Source of the DNA: CAWBXL01 sp963837365
Lineage (GTDB): Bacteria; Acidobacteriota; Terriglobia; Terriglobales; Acidobacteriaceae
Assembly (NCBI GenBank): GCA_963837365.1
Contig: CAWIMW010000002.1
Location: 992,001 to 1,056,000, forward strand
DNA length: 64,000 nucleotides
Direction of reading: 5' to 3'
The notes below the pieces were generated by a model. The model saw nothing but the letters and a program-made list of their open reading frames with translations. It was not told where the DNA came from and ran no database searches. Positions 8,090 through 17,631 of the stretch are shown here, piece by piece; position 1 is the first letter of the stretch, and every line of letters starts with the position of its first letter. The translations under genes and the position numbers were made by a program.

Positions 8090-9253
8090 CTAGTCGCGCA
8101 ATGCGGCGAGGATTTCGCGGCGCGAAGCGTGCCAGGCCGGAAAGATACCTCCGAATAAGCCCATCACCATGGCAAAAATAATCGCGTAAACTACCACCGC
8201 AGGCGTCATCTGCAAACCGAATACAACCTGGCTGAAGGTCACCTGATTCTGGGTGTCAGTAGTCATGCCGTTAAAAGGCAACATCAACGCAATCCCCACC
8301 AACGCTCCCAGCAGAGACAGCAGCAACGATTCGAATACGAATGATGTAAGTATGCTGGGCCGTGAGAACCCGATGACCCGCAAAGTCGCAATCTCGCGCG
8401 AGCGGTAAGCGACTGCCGCATACATGGTGTTCATGGCAGCGAAACTTGAGCCGATCGCCATGATGCCCGCCACCAGCCAACCAATAAACTTGATGACCGC
8501 TCCGGAACTGGTTTGGGTAGCGTAGTATTCCGGTTCGAGCATGCTGTCCAATTGGAGGCGCTGGTCATCGCTGACGCGGTGCTTTAGCGCTTCAGCCGAT
8601 ACTGCATCGGTCGCCCGCAGGTAGGCGGAGCTGTAAACACCCTGGCGGTCGAAATCAGAGGTCATCTGATTTACATCGCCCCAAATTTCCGATTCCGCCG
8701 CCGCCCCTCCTGCGTCAAAGACACCCACCACCCGCCAGGATCCCTTACCGAACTCTAGTGCGTCGCCTAGGTTCGCGTGGGCGAAGCGCTTGTTGATGCT
8801 CTTGCTCACCACAACTTCGCGTTGTCCTGGAGTAAACCACCGCCCCTCTGCCAACTTAATTCCAGGGCGCAATTCCAGCCCGTCCTGCATCATGCCGCGG
8901 ACCGTGACATTCACTTCGCCAGAACCATCTTTGCGGGGCAGCACAATGACTACAGTGATTTCACCCGAAACCAGGGGCTCACCATGGCTATCTTTGGCAA
9001 TTCCGGGCAAGGTCTTCAGGGTTTGAAAGTCCGCCGCAGGAAATGGGCCGGTTAACTCACTAGTCGAGCCTTTGCGCAATACCAGCACGTTGAGGGGATT
9101 GCCGCTCGTGGTAAACGCTTTGTTCAGTCCAGCCAGCAGCGCCATGATAAAGATTGCCGTGGTGACGGTCAGCGCAATGCCCAGGGCGGTCATGACCGTC
9201 AGTCCCTTGCGCAGCTTCATGTTGCGTACGTTGTAGCTAATCGGAATCGCCAT
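8090..9253 (-). CDS. FtsX/MacB-type ABC permease (first)
   Basis: 387 residues. An N-terminal helix at about 20-45 (VMTALGIALTVTTAIFIMAL), a large periplasmic MacB-PCD-like domain (about 50-265), then three C-terminal helices, with AAMNTMYAAVAYRSREIATLRVIGF being the usual cytoplasmic coupling region and ASRREILAALRD the family C-terminal end. It is the DevC-like half of a permease pair; the paralogue lies nine bases upstream. Substrate unknown. Confidence 0.9.
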   Translation of the reverse strand: MAIPISYNVRNMKLRKGLTVMTALGIALTVTTAIFIMALLAGLNKAFTTSGNPLNVLVLRKGSTSELTGPFPAADFQTLKTLPGIAKDSHGEPLVSGEITVVIVLPRKDGSGEVNVTVRGMMQDGLELRPGIKLAEGRWFTPGQREVVVSKSINKRFAHANLGDALEFGKGSWRVVGVFDAGGAAAESEIWGDVNQMTSDFDRQGVYSSAYLRATDAVSAEALKHRVSDDQRLQLDSMLEPEYYATQTSSGAVIKFIGWLVAGIMAIGSSFAAMNTMYAAVAYRSREIATLRVIGFSRPSILTSFVFESLLLSLLGALVGIALMLPFNGMTTDTQNQVTFSQVVFGLQMTPAVVVYAIIFAMVMGLFGGIFPAWHASRREILAALRD

Positions 9254-9262
9254 AGTTTTCTG

Positions 9263-10405
9263 CTAGCCGATGTGGCGCAAGCCCTCCACAATTCCCAGGC
9301 GTGACGCGGTATACGAAGGAATAATCGCGCTAATGAAACCTACCAGCGCGGCTACCACCCAAGCTATGAACATGGTAGTTCCCTTCACCTGCAAGGCACC
9401 GGCAAAACCCCCTGCCTTGGCGGCCCCAACCCCCAGAACGAATGCGACAAGGGAACCCAGAATCCCGCCAACTAACGCCAGAATCACTGCTTCCCCAACA
9501 AACAGGCCTAGAACCGTTCCGCGAGTAAAGCCCAGAGTCTTCAATACAGCAACTTCACGCGTCCGTTCGCGGATGGACATGGCCATTGTATTGGCTGAAA
9601 CCAGCAGAATCGCGAACACCACGGCTCCGCAAATGCTCAGGATGAAAGCCTTAACGTTCCCCAGCATGGCCAGGAACCCCAGCTGAAATGCAGCTTCAGT
9701 CTCGGTCCTCGTAGGCTGTGGCGAGTTGCGGAACATCTCATCAATCGCCGGCCCGATCTTCTGCACCGCCTCCGGCGAATCCGCCAGGATGGTATAGAAG
9801 CCCTGTTGCCCCTTCATGTAGGGCACGGCTTCTTCCACATATTTTTGGTTGAAATATAAAGACTGCGTGGGACGCGGCGCAGTGAAAATACCGCGAATGG
9901 TCAGTTCGAGATTAACCGGAAAAATTGTGCCCGTGATGATAACCTTCTGCCCTACTTTCCAGCCAAACTCTTCCGCTTTCTTACTATCCACCACGGCGCC
10001 AGCGCGGTCACGCTGCCAGGCAATGACCTGGTCTTCAGGAATTTTCCAGTCGTTGTAAACCTTAAAGAACTCGTCGGGATCGGTCCCGAACTGCGCGAAG
10101 AAATTCTTGGACTTGTCGTCCTTGTATTTCCCGCCGAACCAGTTCTGAGGTACCACCACCGCAACTCCGGGGATAGCTTTGATCTTCTCCCGGTAGTAAG
10201 CCGGCATGGGGAAGGTCAGCGATACCTTGTGCCGGGTGACCAACCTCAAGGCTGACTGCTCCGTGCCCTTGGACATGTAGAAGTTGCGCCAGATAGCCAT
10301 CATGAGGGTGAGCAATAGCAGGGAAAAGCCTATGCTTAGCACCGTCAGGATGCTGCGGCGCAAATTGCGAAAGCTGTTCTTGCGTACAAAAGTGGTCAGG
10401 GTCAT
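9263..10405 (-). CDS. FtsX/MacB-type ABC permease (second)
   Basis: 380 residues with the same plan as its neighbour: N-terminal helix (ILTVLSIGFSLLLLTLMMAI), periplasmic domain, three C-terminal helices with SIRERTREVAVLKTLGFTRG, and an ending ASRLGIVEGLRHIG. Two different permeases, one adaptor and one ATPase make a complete inner-membrane exporter of the DevBCA/MacB class. It is the first gene of the operon; its leader region faces the divergent symporter and holds a palindromic candidate operator. Confidence 0.9.
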   Translation of the reverse strand: MTLTTFVRKNSFRNLRRSILTVLSIGFSLLLLTLMMAIWRNFYMSKGTEQSALRLVTRHKVSLTFPMPAYYREKIKAIPGVAVVVPQNWFGGKYKDDKSKNFFAQFGTDPDEFFKVYNDWKIPEDQVIAWQRDRAGAVVDSKKAEEFGWKVGQKVIITGTIFPVNLELTIRGIFTAPRPTQSLYFNQKYVEEAVPYMKGQQGFYTILADSPEAVQKIGPAIDEMFRNSPQPTRTETEAAFQLGFLAMLGNVKAFILSICGAVVFAILLVSANTMAMSIRERTREVAVLKTLGFTRGTVLGLFVGEAVILALVGGILGSLVAFVLGVGAAKAGGFAGALQVKGTTMFIAWVVAALVGFISAIIPSYTASRLGIVEGLRHIG

Positions 10406-10749
10406 GGTTTAAAGCTCCGGCGGGCGCCCGGTCCTGGGAAACAGGGCCTGCCAAGGATAAATGATAGCTTCCGGCTAAACAACCGGGTGATTCCCAAAAC
10501 AACATGAGGATTCACAACTTGTTAAGCTCTGTCTTTACTACGAAAAACCGCTGTTGATCGTTCCATCCAGCGAACTGATTGCATCATCAAGGAACCGGGG
10601 CTTTGCGACCAGTGGGGATCGTCATCAGGGCTTTATGACAAATGTCATCTGGGGCTCTCTGAGCTGCCCCATTGCAGGATTCCACCCATATGAGATAGAT
10701 TGCCCAACGGTCGTTTACCGTTAACCGCCTACACGCCTACCGGAGGACC
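10406..10749. other. Divergent promoter region
   Basis: Separates the exporter operon (minus) from the symporter (plus). No gene is seen. It contains the perfect dyad at 10635-10648 and a good GGAGG just before the symporter ATG. Confidence 0.5.
10635..10648. promoter_or_regulatory. Candidate operator palindrome
   Basis: ATGACA AA TGTCAT: a perfect 6-bp dyad with a two-base centre, typical in size for a dimeric transcription factor site, placed between two divergent transport units. No regulator gene is adjacent. Confidence 0.4.
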
Positions 10750-12441
10750 ATGGTCCCAATCGCTGCGGCTCACCTCACTCACAAGTCCCTTGCAGGACTC
10801 GACATCGCCGTCATCGCGGTGTACTTCCTGATCATCTTTGCCATCGGCGTTTACTTCGCTCGCAAAGAAAAGACCACGACCGATTACTTCCTGGCCAGCC
10901 GCAACGTGGGATGGTTCGCTATCGGGGCCTCGCTTTTTGTTTCCAATATTTCGACCGAGCATTTCATCGGCCTGGCAGGGACGGGAGCCAGCTCCGGCCT
11001 GGCGGTGGGACATTTTGAATGGCTGGCCTGTCTGATCCTACTAATTCTGGGATGGGTCTTCGTGCCCTTCTACCTGCGCTCGAATGTCTTCACCATGCCG
11101 GAGTTCCTGGAGCGCCGCTTCAGCCGCAGCTCCGCGGTTTACCTGGCCAGTATTTCCATCATTGCCTATGTGCTGACCAAGATTTCGGTGCATCTCTGGG
11201 CGGCAGCCATCGTGATGAAAGGCGTTACGGGATGGAGCCCGCTCACGGCCGCGGTCATTCTGGTGGTAGTCACTGGAATCTATACCATCGCGGGCGGACT
11301 CTCGGCTGTGATCTACACCGAGGTCGTGCAGACACTGGTTCTTCTTACCGGTGCGATTGCGCTGACCTTCATCGGGCTGCATGAGGTCGGAGGATTCGCC
11401 GGGCTCCGCGCCGCTGTTCCAGCCAGCTACTTCCACATGATGAAGCCGATGAGCGACCCGGATTTCCCCTGGACAGGGATTTTCTTCGGCGCGCCGATTC
11501 TGGGAATCTGGTATTGGTGCACGGACCAGGTGATCGTCCAACGCGTGCTTTCGGCGCGCGATGAAGGCCACGCCAAAGCCGGAACGATTTTTGCCGGGTT
11601 CTTAAAGATTTTGCCGGTTTTCCTGCTGGTCCTTCCCGGACTGATCGCTTTCGCCCTGTTCAAAGACATGTTTGTCATCGGGCCCAATGGCACGCCCACC
11701 AACGGAGACATCGCCTTCCCCACCCTAATCCTGAATCTGTTGCCTACAGGACTGGTCGGCCTGATGATCGCCGCACTGTTAGCAGCGCTGATGGGAGGTA
11801 TGGCTTCGGTATTCAACTCTACTTCCACTCTAGTCACGCTGGACTTCTACAAAAAGCTGCGCCCGGATGCGAGCGAGAAACAACTGGTCCTGATCGGTCG
11901 TGTGGCGACCGCAGTTATGGTCGGGCTGGGCATCGCCTGGGTGCCTTTGATCAGCCGCATCAGCGGACAGCTTTACATTTATCTGCAAAGCGTTCAGGCC
12001 TACATCAGTCCGCCCATTGCCGCCTGCTTCATTCTGGGGATTTTGTGGACTCGCCTGAATTCACAGGGGGCCATCAGCTCCCTGTTGTCCGGCTTCGTGC
12101 TCGGCAGCGTGCGCTTCATGCTTGAGCTTGCTTATCCGGGCGGCGCGGGAGCCCCGAGTTCGATCCAATGGCTGATCACCATGAATTTTCTGCACTATGC
12201 AATCGTAATGTTCGTTGTATGTTGCGGTGTCCTAATCGGTGTCAGCTTTATGACTCCTGCTCCTGACCGCAAAAGATTGGCCGGGCTTACCTTTGCTACC
12301 GTGGGCGAGAAGATGGATATCACCCCTGTGGCAGGCCAATACAAACCAGCCGCAGAAACAGCGCGCGAACACCAGCTCAACGTGGCATTCAGCGTCGTAC
12401 TCGTGTTAACGATCCTGTTGCTGTACATCAAATTCTGGTAG
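10750..12441 (+). CDS. Sodium:solute symporter (SSS/SGLT family)
   Basis: 563 residues with about 14 membrane helices. Family landmarks: DYFLASRNVGWFAIGASLFV near residue 41, the STEHFIGLAGTG turn in the unwound first core helix, VFTMPEFLERRFS, and GGLSAVIYTEVVQTLVLL. The C-terminal extension with further helices is typical of sugar-type (vSGLT-like) members, so a sugar or related polyol is the likely substrate, taken up with sodium. A GGAGG precedes the ATG. The next gene starts four bases after the stop, so the two are likely co-transcribed. Confidence 0.92.
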   Translation: MVPIAAAHLTHKSLAGLDIAVIAVYFLIIFAIGVYFARKEKTTTDYFLASRNVGWFAIGASLFVSNISTEHFIGLAGTGASSGLAVGHFEWLACLILLILGWVFVPFYLRSNVFTMPEFLERRFSRSSAVYLASISIIAYVLTKISVHLWAAAIVMKGVTGWSPLTAAVILVVVTGIYTIAGGLSAVIYTEVVQTLVLLTGAIALTFIGLHEVGGFAGLRAAVPASYFHMMKPMSDPDFPWTGIFFGAPILGIWYWCTDQVIVQRVLSARDEGHAKAGTIFAGFLKILPVFLLVLPGLIAFALFKDMFVIGPNGTPTNGDIAFPTLILNLLPTGLVGLMIAALLAALMGGMASVFNSTSTLVTLDFYKKLRPDASEKQLVLIGRVATAVMVGLGIAWVPLISRISGQLYIYLQSVQAYISPPIAACFILGILWTRLNSQGAISSLLSGFVLGSVRFMLELAYPGGAGAPSSIQWLITMNFLHYAIVMFVVCCGVLIGVSFMTPAPDRKRLAGLTFATVGEKMDITPVAGQYKPAAETAREHQLNVAFSVVLVLTILLLYIKFW

Positions 12442-12445
12442 GCAT

Positions 12446-13030
12446 ATGCGCATTCAAATTCTGCGGCCCAATGTAACTCGCGAACAGGCAGTCCGGCAAT
12501 TTTCCGGAGGGGTCACCGGATCCTTGCGTGATTTACGTTCTGGGCCGCTGCGCGCGGTGGCCGACTTCTACATTCCCTTCCGCATTTTTGCAGTGGAAAT
12601 TCTTAATGCAGCGAAAAAAGACCGACGTATCTTAGGGCTGGACGCCGTAACCGGCTCACTCGACCCTTATTACTTCGACCACTCACCCGGCGGCGCAGAA
12701 GTCCAGGAAGTAGAAACCCGTAATTGTCTGGGCATTGCCCTGGACCACGCCCATGCCGAGAAACTGGTAGTGACCAAAGTACAGCGTGTGCTATTCACCA
12801 GAGGGTTTTTCCGTATACGGAACCTGACCATTTCCGTGGACCCGGCATCGCGCGAAATATACATCCCCTACTGGGCGGGGTTTCGAGGCCACGGTTCTTC
12901 AGCCAGTGTCGCGGTCATTGATGCGGTCCGCCGCCAGCCCGAAGGGGCCCGCGTGCGGCGCATGCTGGAAGACTGGCTCACTGCCCATACTGTTCTCCAC
13001 GCAACTGCTCCTCTCCCTGCCAATTCTTGA
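12446..13030 (+). CDS. Hypothetical protein downstream of the symporter
   Basis: 194 residues, start ATG four bases after the symporter stop. No signal peptide or membrane segment. Predicted mixed alpha/beta: an N-terminal stretch (RIQILRPNVTREQAVRQF), a central region around RIFAVEILNAAKKDRRILGLDAV, and strands such as IYIPYWAGFRGHG. I do not recognise the family. Tight spacing suggests a role connected with the transporter, but nothing in the sequence proves it. Confidence 0.6.
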   Translation: MRIQILRPNVTREQAVRQFSGGVTGSLRDLRSGPLRAVADFYIPFRIFAVEILNAAKKDRRILGLDAVTGSLDPYYFDHSPGGAEVQEVETRNCLGIALDHAHAEKLVVTKVQRVLFTRGFFRIRNLTISVDPASREIYIPYWAGFRGHGSSASVAVIDAVRRQPEGARVRRMLEDWLTAHTVLHATAPLPANS

Positions 13031-13154
13031 GTACCTTCGTAACTCAACATCGTTTTACGAACGGGCTATCCTAGCGTTACTCCCTCGCCATAGTCGCCAG
13101 TTTTGGACTATGGAAAAAAGCTCATTTGCGCCACTTGAGGCTGAAGCAAGGACT

Positions 13155-15554
13155 ATGTCGAATAAGATCGGCCGCTTCGAAATTCTGAGTGAGATCAGCC
13201 GCTCTCCCATCGGTATGGTGTACAAGGCCAACGATCCGGAGAACAGCCAGACTGTCGCTTTAAAGACCCTGAGCCTGGAAACCATGGGCGAGCACGTCGG
13301 CGAGATGGTGCAGCGCCTGGTCCAGGAATCGCAGGGTACCGGCACACTTAGCAGCCACAACATCGCCCAGCTTCTTGGGGTCGACGAAATCGAGGGCAAG
13401 TTTGTTGCAGCCCTGGAATATGTGCAGGGCAACAGCGTCGCCACCATGCTGGCGCGCAACGAAGGCTTTTCCATCTGGGACATTAAGGATATTGCGCGTC
13501 AAAGCGCCCAGGCACTGGATCATGCGCACTCGCGCAAGGTTTTCCACTTCAGCCTGGAGCCGGACAAAATTATGTCCGGATGGGACGGAACGGTAAAGAT
13601 TCTTGGCTTTGGCATCTCTGCCATGAGCATTCCATCGGCCCAGCTTTACGGACGTGTGCCAGCCATCATGCACTACATGCCACCGGAGCAGTGGCTCGGC
13701 CAACCTGTAGATGCGCGTTCCAATTTATTCAGCATGGCCGCGGTCCTCTACGAAATGATGACGGAGCGAAAAGCCTTCGACGGAGCAAGTGAAGACGAGT
13801 TAAAACAGCAGATTCTCGAAGGTACGCCGCCCCCCCCCCACCAGATCAACAACAAGATTTCGCTCGAAGTGAGCGGTGTGATTATGAAGGCGCTGTCCAA
13901 AGCGCCAGCGGAACGCTTCGGCTCCGGCCAGGAATTGGTCACTGCGCTCGAAGGCCACAAAGAACCGACGACGGTGTCATCACCGGCCAGGAAAGCGACA
14001 CAGCCAGTCAAGGGAATCAATATCCCGGGCAAGGATAAATCGGCGCCGGTTGCTGCGAAGCCTGCGGTACCGGTGGCTGCCAGCTCAGAACCTTCACCGG
14101 CAAAAGCTGCGGCCCAGCCCGCCGCTGCAAAATCTGTCGTAGTTCAGACTGGCCCAAAGCGAGCTGCCGCAGCCGCTGCCGGATGGGGTGGCACAGGGAC
14201 AGGCAGCCCTGCAACCGAGTCGCGCGCAGTTGCCAAGGCTCAACCTGGTACAAGGTCAGAAACGCCCGTAGCAGAAAGCATCACCGAAGAGCAGCCAGTC
14301 ATGTCGGCTGCGGTTGAAGAAGCACCTGTTGAATTTGAAAAATTTACGCCTGATCCGGCAGTGGTTGAGGAAAGCGCACCAGCCTCTCCAGCTCGCAGGA
14401 GTTTCTCGGAGTTGGATGAGCTGCCTCCACTGAAGGAAGTTTACGTCGCACCGCCAACGCCTGCCCCAGTCGAAGACGTTCCCGAGCCTGCGCCACAGTT
14501 CACGGCTCCTAGGTTTAAAGCACGCGACGAAAAGCCAAAGATACAGCCAAAGGTAGTTGCCAAGAAGGCGGTGCAGGAGATCAAGAAGACTCCGCCAAAA
14601 TTATTCGGCTACTCAGTGGCCGGAGCCGTGGCCCTAATTCTGCTGGTCATTGGCGGCATTGCCTATCATATCCACTCGCAGAACGGGGACGAGGGATCGG
14701 CTCCGCCGATCGTCGCTCAGCCACAACCACAGGCGGCGCAGACTGCACCCGCACCTGCTCCAGTAGCCCCTGAGGCCGCTCCAAATGAACCCGACGTGAT
14801 CACCATCGAGCCGAAGGCCGCTCCTCGCAGGGTGAAACCTGCGGCACCGGTTATCGTTCCGGGGGAGGTAACCGTCAGTTCGAATCCCGACGGCGCGCAG
14901 ATCCAACTTGATGGTCAAACTAACGCCAGCTGGGTCACTCCGGTTATCCTGTCGGAACTTGCTCCGGGTCGGCACACCATCACTGTCAGTAAGGCCGGAT
15001 ACGCGCCGGAAACCCGCACCATTGACATAGCTTCGCGCGGCAAGGCAGTTGTCTCGCTGCAACTGGGCCTGCTTCCCGCAGCGCTTTCTGTCACCAGCAA
15101 TCCTGCCGGAGCCAAGGTTTATTTAGATGGCAAGGACATGGGAAAACCCACGCCAATCCAGGTCACGGTGGACAAACCCGGGAACCACACCATCCTGGTA
15201 CGGAAGGACGGTTACCTCGACGAAACCTCCACCCTGAACCTGCAAGCCGGCCAGACCTACCGCTTCGCGCCCACGTTGCACCAGTTAGGGGCTACGGCTG
15301 AAATCAAGTTCAAGAAATTCATGGGCGGGGCGCCGGATGGTACCGGCACGGTCGTCGTGAAGACTCAGCCCAAGGGCGCGCAAGTGGCTATCAATCGCAG
15401 GATCCTGGACAAAACCGCACCGGTTGAGTTCTACCTGAACCCAGGCACTTACATCGTGGACATCACTGCGGTGGGATACAAGAGCGTGCAGCGCGTCATC
15501 AAGATTGAGCAAGGCAATAAGTTAAACATCGATGAAACCATGGAACGCAATTAA
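13155..15554 (+). CDS. Predicted pseudokinase receptor: kinase-like domain, membrane helix, three PEGA repeats
   Basis: 799 residues from MSNKIGRFEILSEI; an in-frame ATG at 13110 is the alternative, and the frame further upstream overlaps the preceding gene. Residues 8-270 have the fold of a Hanks-type Ser/Thr kinase: VALK (Lys37), a helix-C Glu near 58, MPPEQW for the APE motif. The catalytic residues are replaced: the HRDLKPxN loop reads HFSLEPDK (131-138), losing the catalytic Asp, the Lys and the Asn, and DFG reads GFG (151-153). The Gly loop is also degenerate (ISRSPIGMV). A Pro/Ala-rich linker follows, then one helix at about 484-506 and three periplasmic PEGA repeats at about 570-640, 641-712 and 727-799 (for example SNPDGAQIQLDG, SNPAGAKVYLDG, TQPKGAQVAINR). 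A run of ten C at 13830-13839 encodes part of a PPPP stretch. Confidence 0.88.
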   Translation: MSNKIGRFEILSEISRSPIGMVYKANDPENSQTVALKTLSLETMGEHVGEMVQRLVQESQGTGTLSSHNIAQLLGVDEIEGKFVAALEYVQGNSVATMLARNEGFSIWDIKDIARQSAQALDHAHSRKVFHFSLEPDKIMSGWDGTVKILGFGISAMSIPSAQLYGRVPAIMHYMPPEQWLGQPVDARSNLFSMAAVLYEMMTERKAFDGASEDELKQQILEGTPPPPHQINNKISLEVSGVIMKALSKAPAERFGSGQELVTALEGHKEPTTVSSPARKATQPVKGINIPGKDKSAPVAAKPAVPVAASSEPSPAKAAAQPAAAKSVVVQTGPKRAAAAAAGWGGTGTGSPATESRAVAKAQPGTRSETPVAESITEEQPVMSAAVEEAPVEFEKFTPDPAVVEESAPASPARRSFSELDELPPLKEVYVAPPTPAPVEDVPEPAPQFTAPRFKARDEKPKIQPKVVAKKAVQEIKKTPPKLFGYSVAGAVALILLVIGGIAYHIHSQNGDEGSAPPIVAQPQPQAAQTAPAPAPVAPEAAPNEPDVITIEPKAAPRRVKPAAPVIVPGEVTVSSNPDGAQIQLDGQTNASWVTPVILSELAPGRHTITVSKAGYAPETRTIDIASRGKAVVSLQLGLLPAALSVTSNPAGAKVYLDGKDMGKPTPIQVTVDKPGNHTILVRKDGYLDETSTLNLQAGQTYRFAPTLHQLGATAEIKFKKFMGGAPDGTGTVVVKTQPKGAQVAINRRILDKTAPVEFYLNPGTYIVDITAVGYKSVQRVIKIEQGNKLNIDETMERN

Positions 15555-15854
15555 CCATCGCTTCGGTTGCTGAAAGCTTCGCTGTCCCGTCTGGCCGCTC
15601 CTAGAAAACTCAAAACCAAGAGTAAGTACAGCATTACCGTTCCTACTCGGTAGCGTACCCGCGCGATCCAAAGGTGACGGGAACCATTCGGATCGAGATC
15701 ATGAGTGGCCTTTAACGAGAAATTAACGCTGCTGACACGGCCGGTTAACAAGCGACATGTAGCGTATCGGCTCACACGCTCCCATGCATTTCTTGTATTG
15801 CCAACCACGTTTGCCATTGCAGCTAACCAGGTTAAGAACTTTTAGGAGAACAAA
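15555..15854. other. Intergenic region before the phosphoesterase
   Basis: No supported gene; the minus-strand open frame here lacks a good start and has unusual composition. An AGGAG Shine-Dalgarno for the next gene is near 15843-15848. Confidence 0.5.
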
Positions 15855-17489
15855 ATGAAGGGTCATTCGAGAAGCTTTGCACCAGTATCGCGGCGTTTCG
15901 CGTTTTTATTGGCCGCGATCGCGACTCTGGTTCCCGGCCTTGGCCGGGCCGAGAACTGGGGTGGAAAACATTTTCATTCCAAGCATTCACAGATCAAGCA
16001 CATCATCGTCGTTTATCAGGAGAACTGGAGCTTCGACTCTCTCTACGGTCTGTTCCCGAACGCTAACGGACTTTCGAAGTCCTCGATCACATCCTTGACT
16101 CAGCGCGACCGTCTAACGGGAATACCCTACAGCTCCCAGCTCGGCCAGACGTTCGACCTGGCTTCGGGATCGCTTTTGTTGAACACTCCGCCCCAGCCCA
16201 TCAACAACGGTGCGATTGATACTCGATTCCCCGCCGACCTCAATACTCTGCTGCCTTACAACCTTGTCACCAAAGCCAATCTACAAACCAACGACAAGAC
16301 CGGGGATATTGTTCACCGTTTTTGGCACGAGCAGTCACAAATCAACCACGGGAAAATGAACTGGTTTGTTACCTGGAGCGACAATCCCGGCTTGGTCATG
16401 AGCTACTTTGACGCCACCAACCTGCCAGAGGGCTTACTCGCGCAGAAGTACACGATGTGCGACAACTTCTTTCATGCTTCCTTCGGTGGATCGTTTCTGA
16501 ACCACCAGTTCCTCGTGGCTGCCGCTGCCCCGGTTTATCCCAACGCACCTGCGAGCCTCCAGGCAACCCTGGCCAGCGATGGTCAACTTGCGCTGGATCC
16601 CACCACTGGGAAAATCGTGCATGACGGCACCATCACCCCAATCGGCGGGATCTCCTTTGCAGTCCCGAAGCGGACCTTCGACAAGAACTACGCCATCAAC
16701 ACCATTTTCTCGGTGAACCTGGTTCCTACCTTTTCCACACCGGGCAGCAGCAGCCTGATCCCCTCGCAAAATGACAGCGATCCGAATGATCCGGTTCGCC
16801 CCTACATCCCGACCATCGGGGACCGCCTGAGCCAAAAGCACGTGAGTTGGAAGTGGTACTCGGGTGGATGGGACGACGCACTGGCCAGCTCGGCCACTAA
16901 TCCGGCTAATAATGGAGCCGTCCCTCCGAACGCGCCAGTGGATCCACTCTTTCAGTGGCATCACCAAGCTCTGGCCTATTACGACAACTATGCGCCATGG
17001 GTAAACGGCCAGCGCAACCCGGTTTCCGCCGCTCACTTGCAGGACGAGACCAACTTTTTCTCGGACATACAAAATCACATACTGCCGGCGGTGAGCTTCG
17101 TCAAGCCGCTCGGCCCCAACAACGAGCACCCCGGCTATGCCGACTTATTGCAAGGCCAGCAGCACGTTGCTGATATCGTCAGCGCAGTGCAGAACAGTAA
17201 ATACTGGAAGAGCACCCTCATCATCGTGACCTACGATGAGCACGGCGGCCGCTGGGACCACGTTTCTCCTCCAACCAACAATGGCATTTGGGGAGATGGC
17301 GCGCGCGTTCCGGGAATTGTAATTGGGCCATTTGCCAAGCGGCGATTTGTAGATCACAAGCAACACGACACGCTTTCGATTCTCAAGACGATCGAAGAGC
17401 GCTTTGACTTGGAACCGCTGAACCAGTACGACGCTCATGCCTCGTCGCTCGACAGCAGTTTGATTTTTGAAGAGCACAATCGCCATTAG
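15855..17489 (+). CDS. Secreted phosphoesterase (phospholipase C / acid phosphatase family)
   Basis: 544 residues. Residues 1-32 form a signal peptide (RRFAFLLAAIATLVPGLGRA, cleavage before ENW), so it is exported. The phosphoesterase superfamily (PF04185 type) is shown by ENWSFDSLYGLFPNA at about 56-70 (metal-binding Glu-Asn; usual form ENRSFDHYFG) and by the C-terminal metal site TYDEHGGRWDHVSPP with GARVPGIVIGPFA after it. Members hydrolyse phosphate mono- or diesters, such as phospholipid head groups; the exact substrate cannot be read. It has a good Shine-Dalgarno and its own terminator. Confidence 0.88.
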   Translation: MKGHSRSFAPVSRRFAFLLAAIATLVPGLGRAENWGGKHFHSKHSQIKHIIVVYQENWSFDSLYGLFPNANGLSKSSITSLTQRDRLTGIPYSSQLGQTFDLASGSLLLNTPPQPINNGAIDTRFPADLNTLLPYNLVTKANLQTNDKTGDIVHRFWHEQSQINHGKMNWFVTWSDNPGLVMSYFDATNLPEGLLAQKYTMCDNFFHASFGGSFLNHQFLVAAAAPVYPNAPASLQATLASDGQLALDPTTGKIVHDGTITPIGGISFAVPKRTFDKNYAINTIFSVNLVPTFSTPGSSSLIPSQNDSDPNDPVRPYIPTIGDRLSQKHVSWKWYSGGWDDALASSATNPANNGAVPPNAPVDPLFQWHHQALAYYDNYAPWVNGQRNPVSAAHLQDETNFFSDIQNHILPAVSFVKPLGPNNEHPGYADLLQGQQHVADIVSAVQNSKYWKSTLIIVTYDEHGGRWDHVSPPTNNGIWGDGARVPGIVIGPFAKRRFVDHKQHDTLSILKTIEERFDLEPLNQYDAHASSLDSSLIFEEHNRH

Positions 17490-17520
17490 TCAACTCGTGA
17501 AAGCGAGATTTTTCATAGAA

Positions 17521-17548
17521 AGCCCGCGTAACAACGCGGGCTTTTTTC
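17521..17548 (+). terminator. Rho-independent terminator after the phosphoesterase
   Basis: Nine-base perfect stem AGCCCGCGT / ACGCGGGCT with a four-base loop, followed directly by a run of six or more T. It lies 32 bases after the stop codon. Confidence 0.9.
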
Positions 17549-17631
17549 TGGTGGCAGGGCACGTGTCCCGCCTCTGCTCGGGCCTCTCTCCAAAGTGTTA
17601 AACTTACACGTTTTTCTCAGGAGAAGCGGCG

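Noticed and set aside
12906..13154. Upstream extension of the pseudokinase frame
   Set aside because: Overlaps the preceding gene and has no kinase-like sequence.
15551..15817. Minus-strand 88-codon frame
   Set aside because: No Shine-Dalgarno or recognisable sequence.
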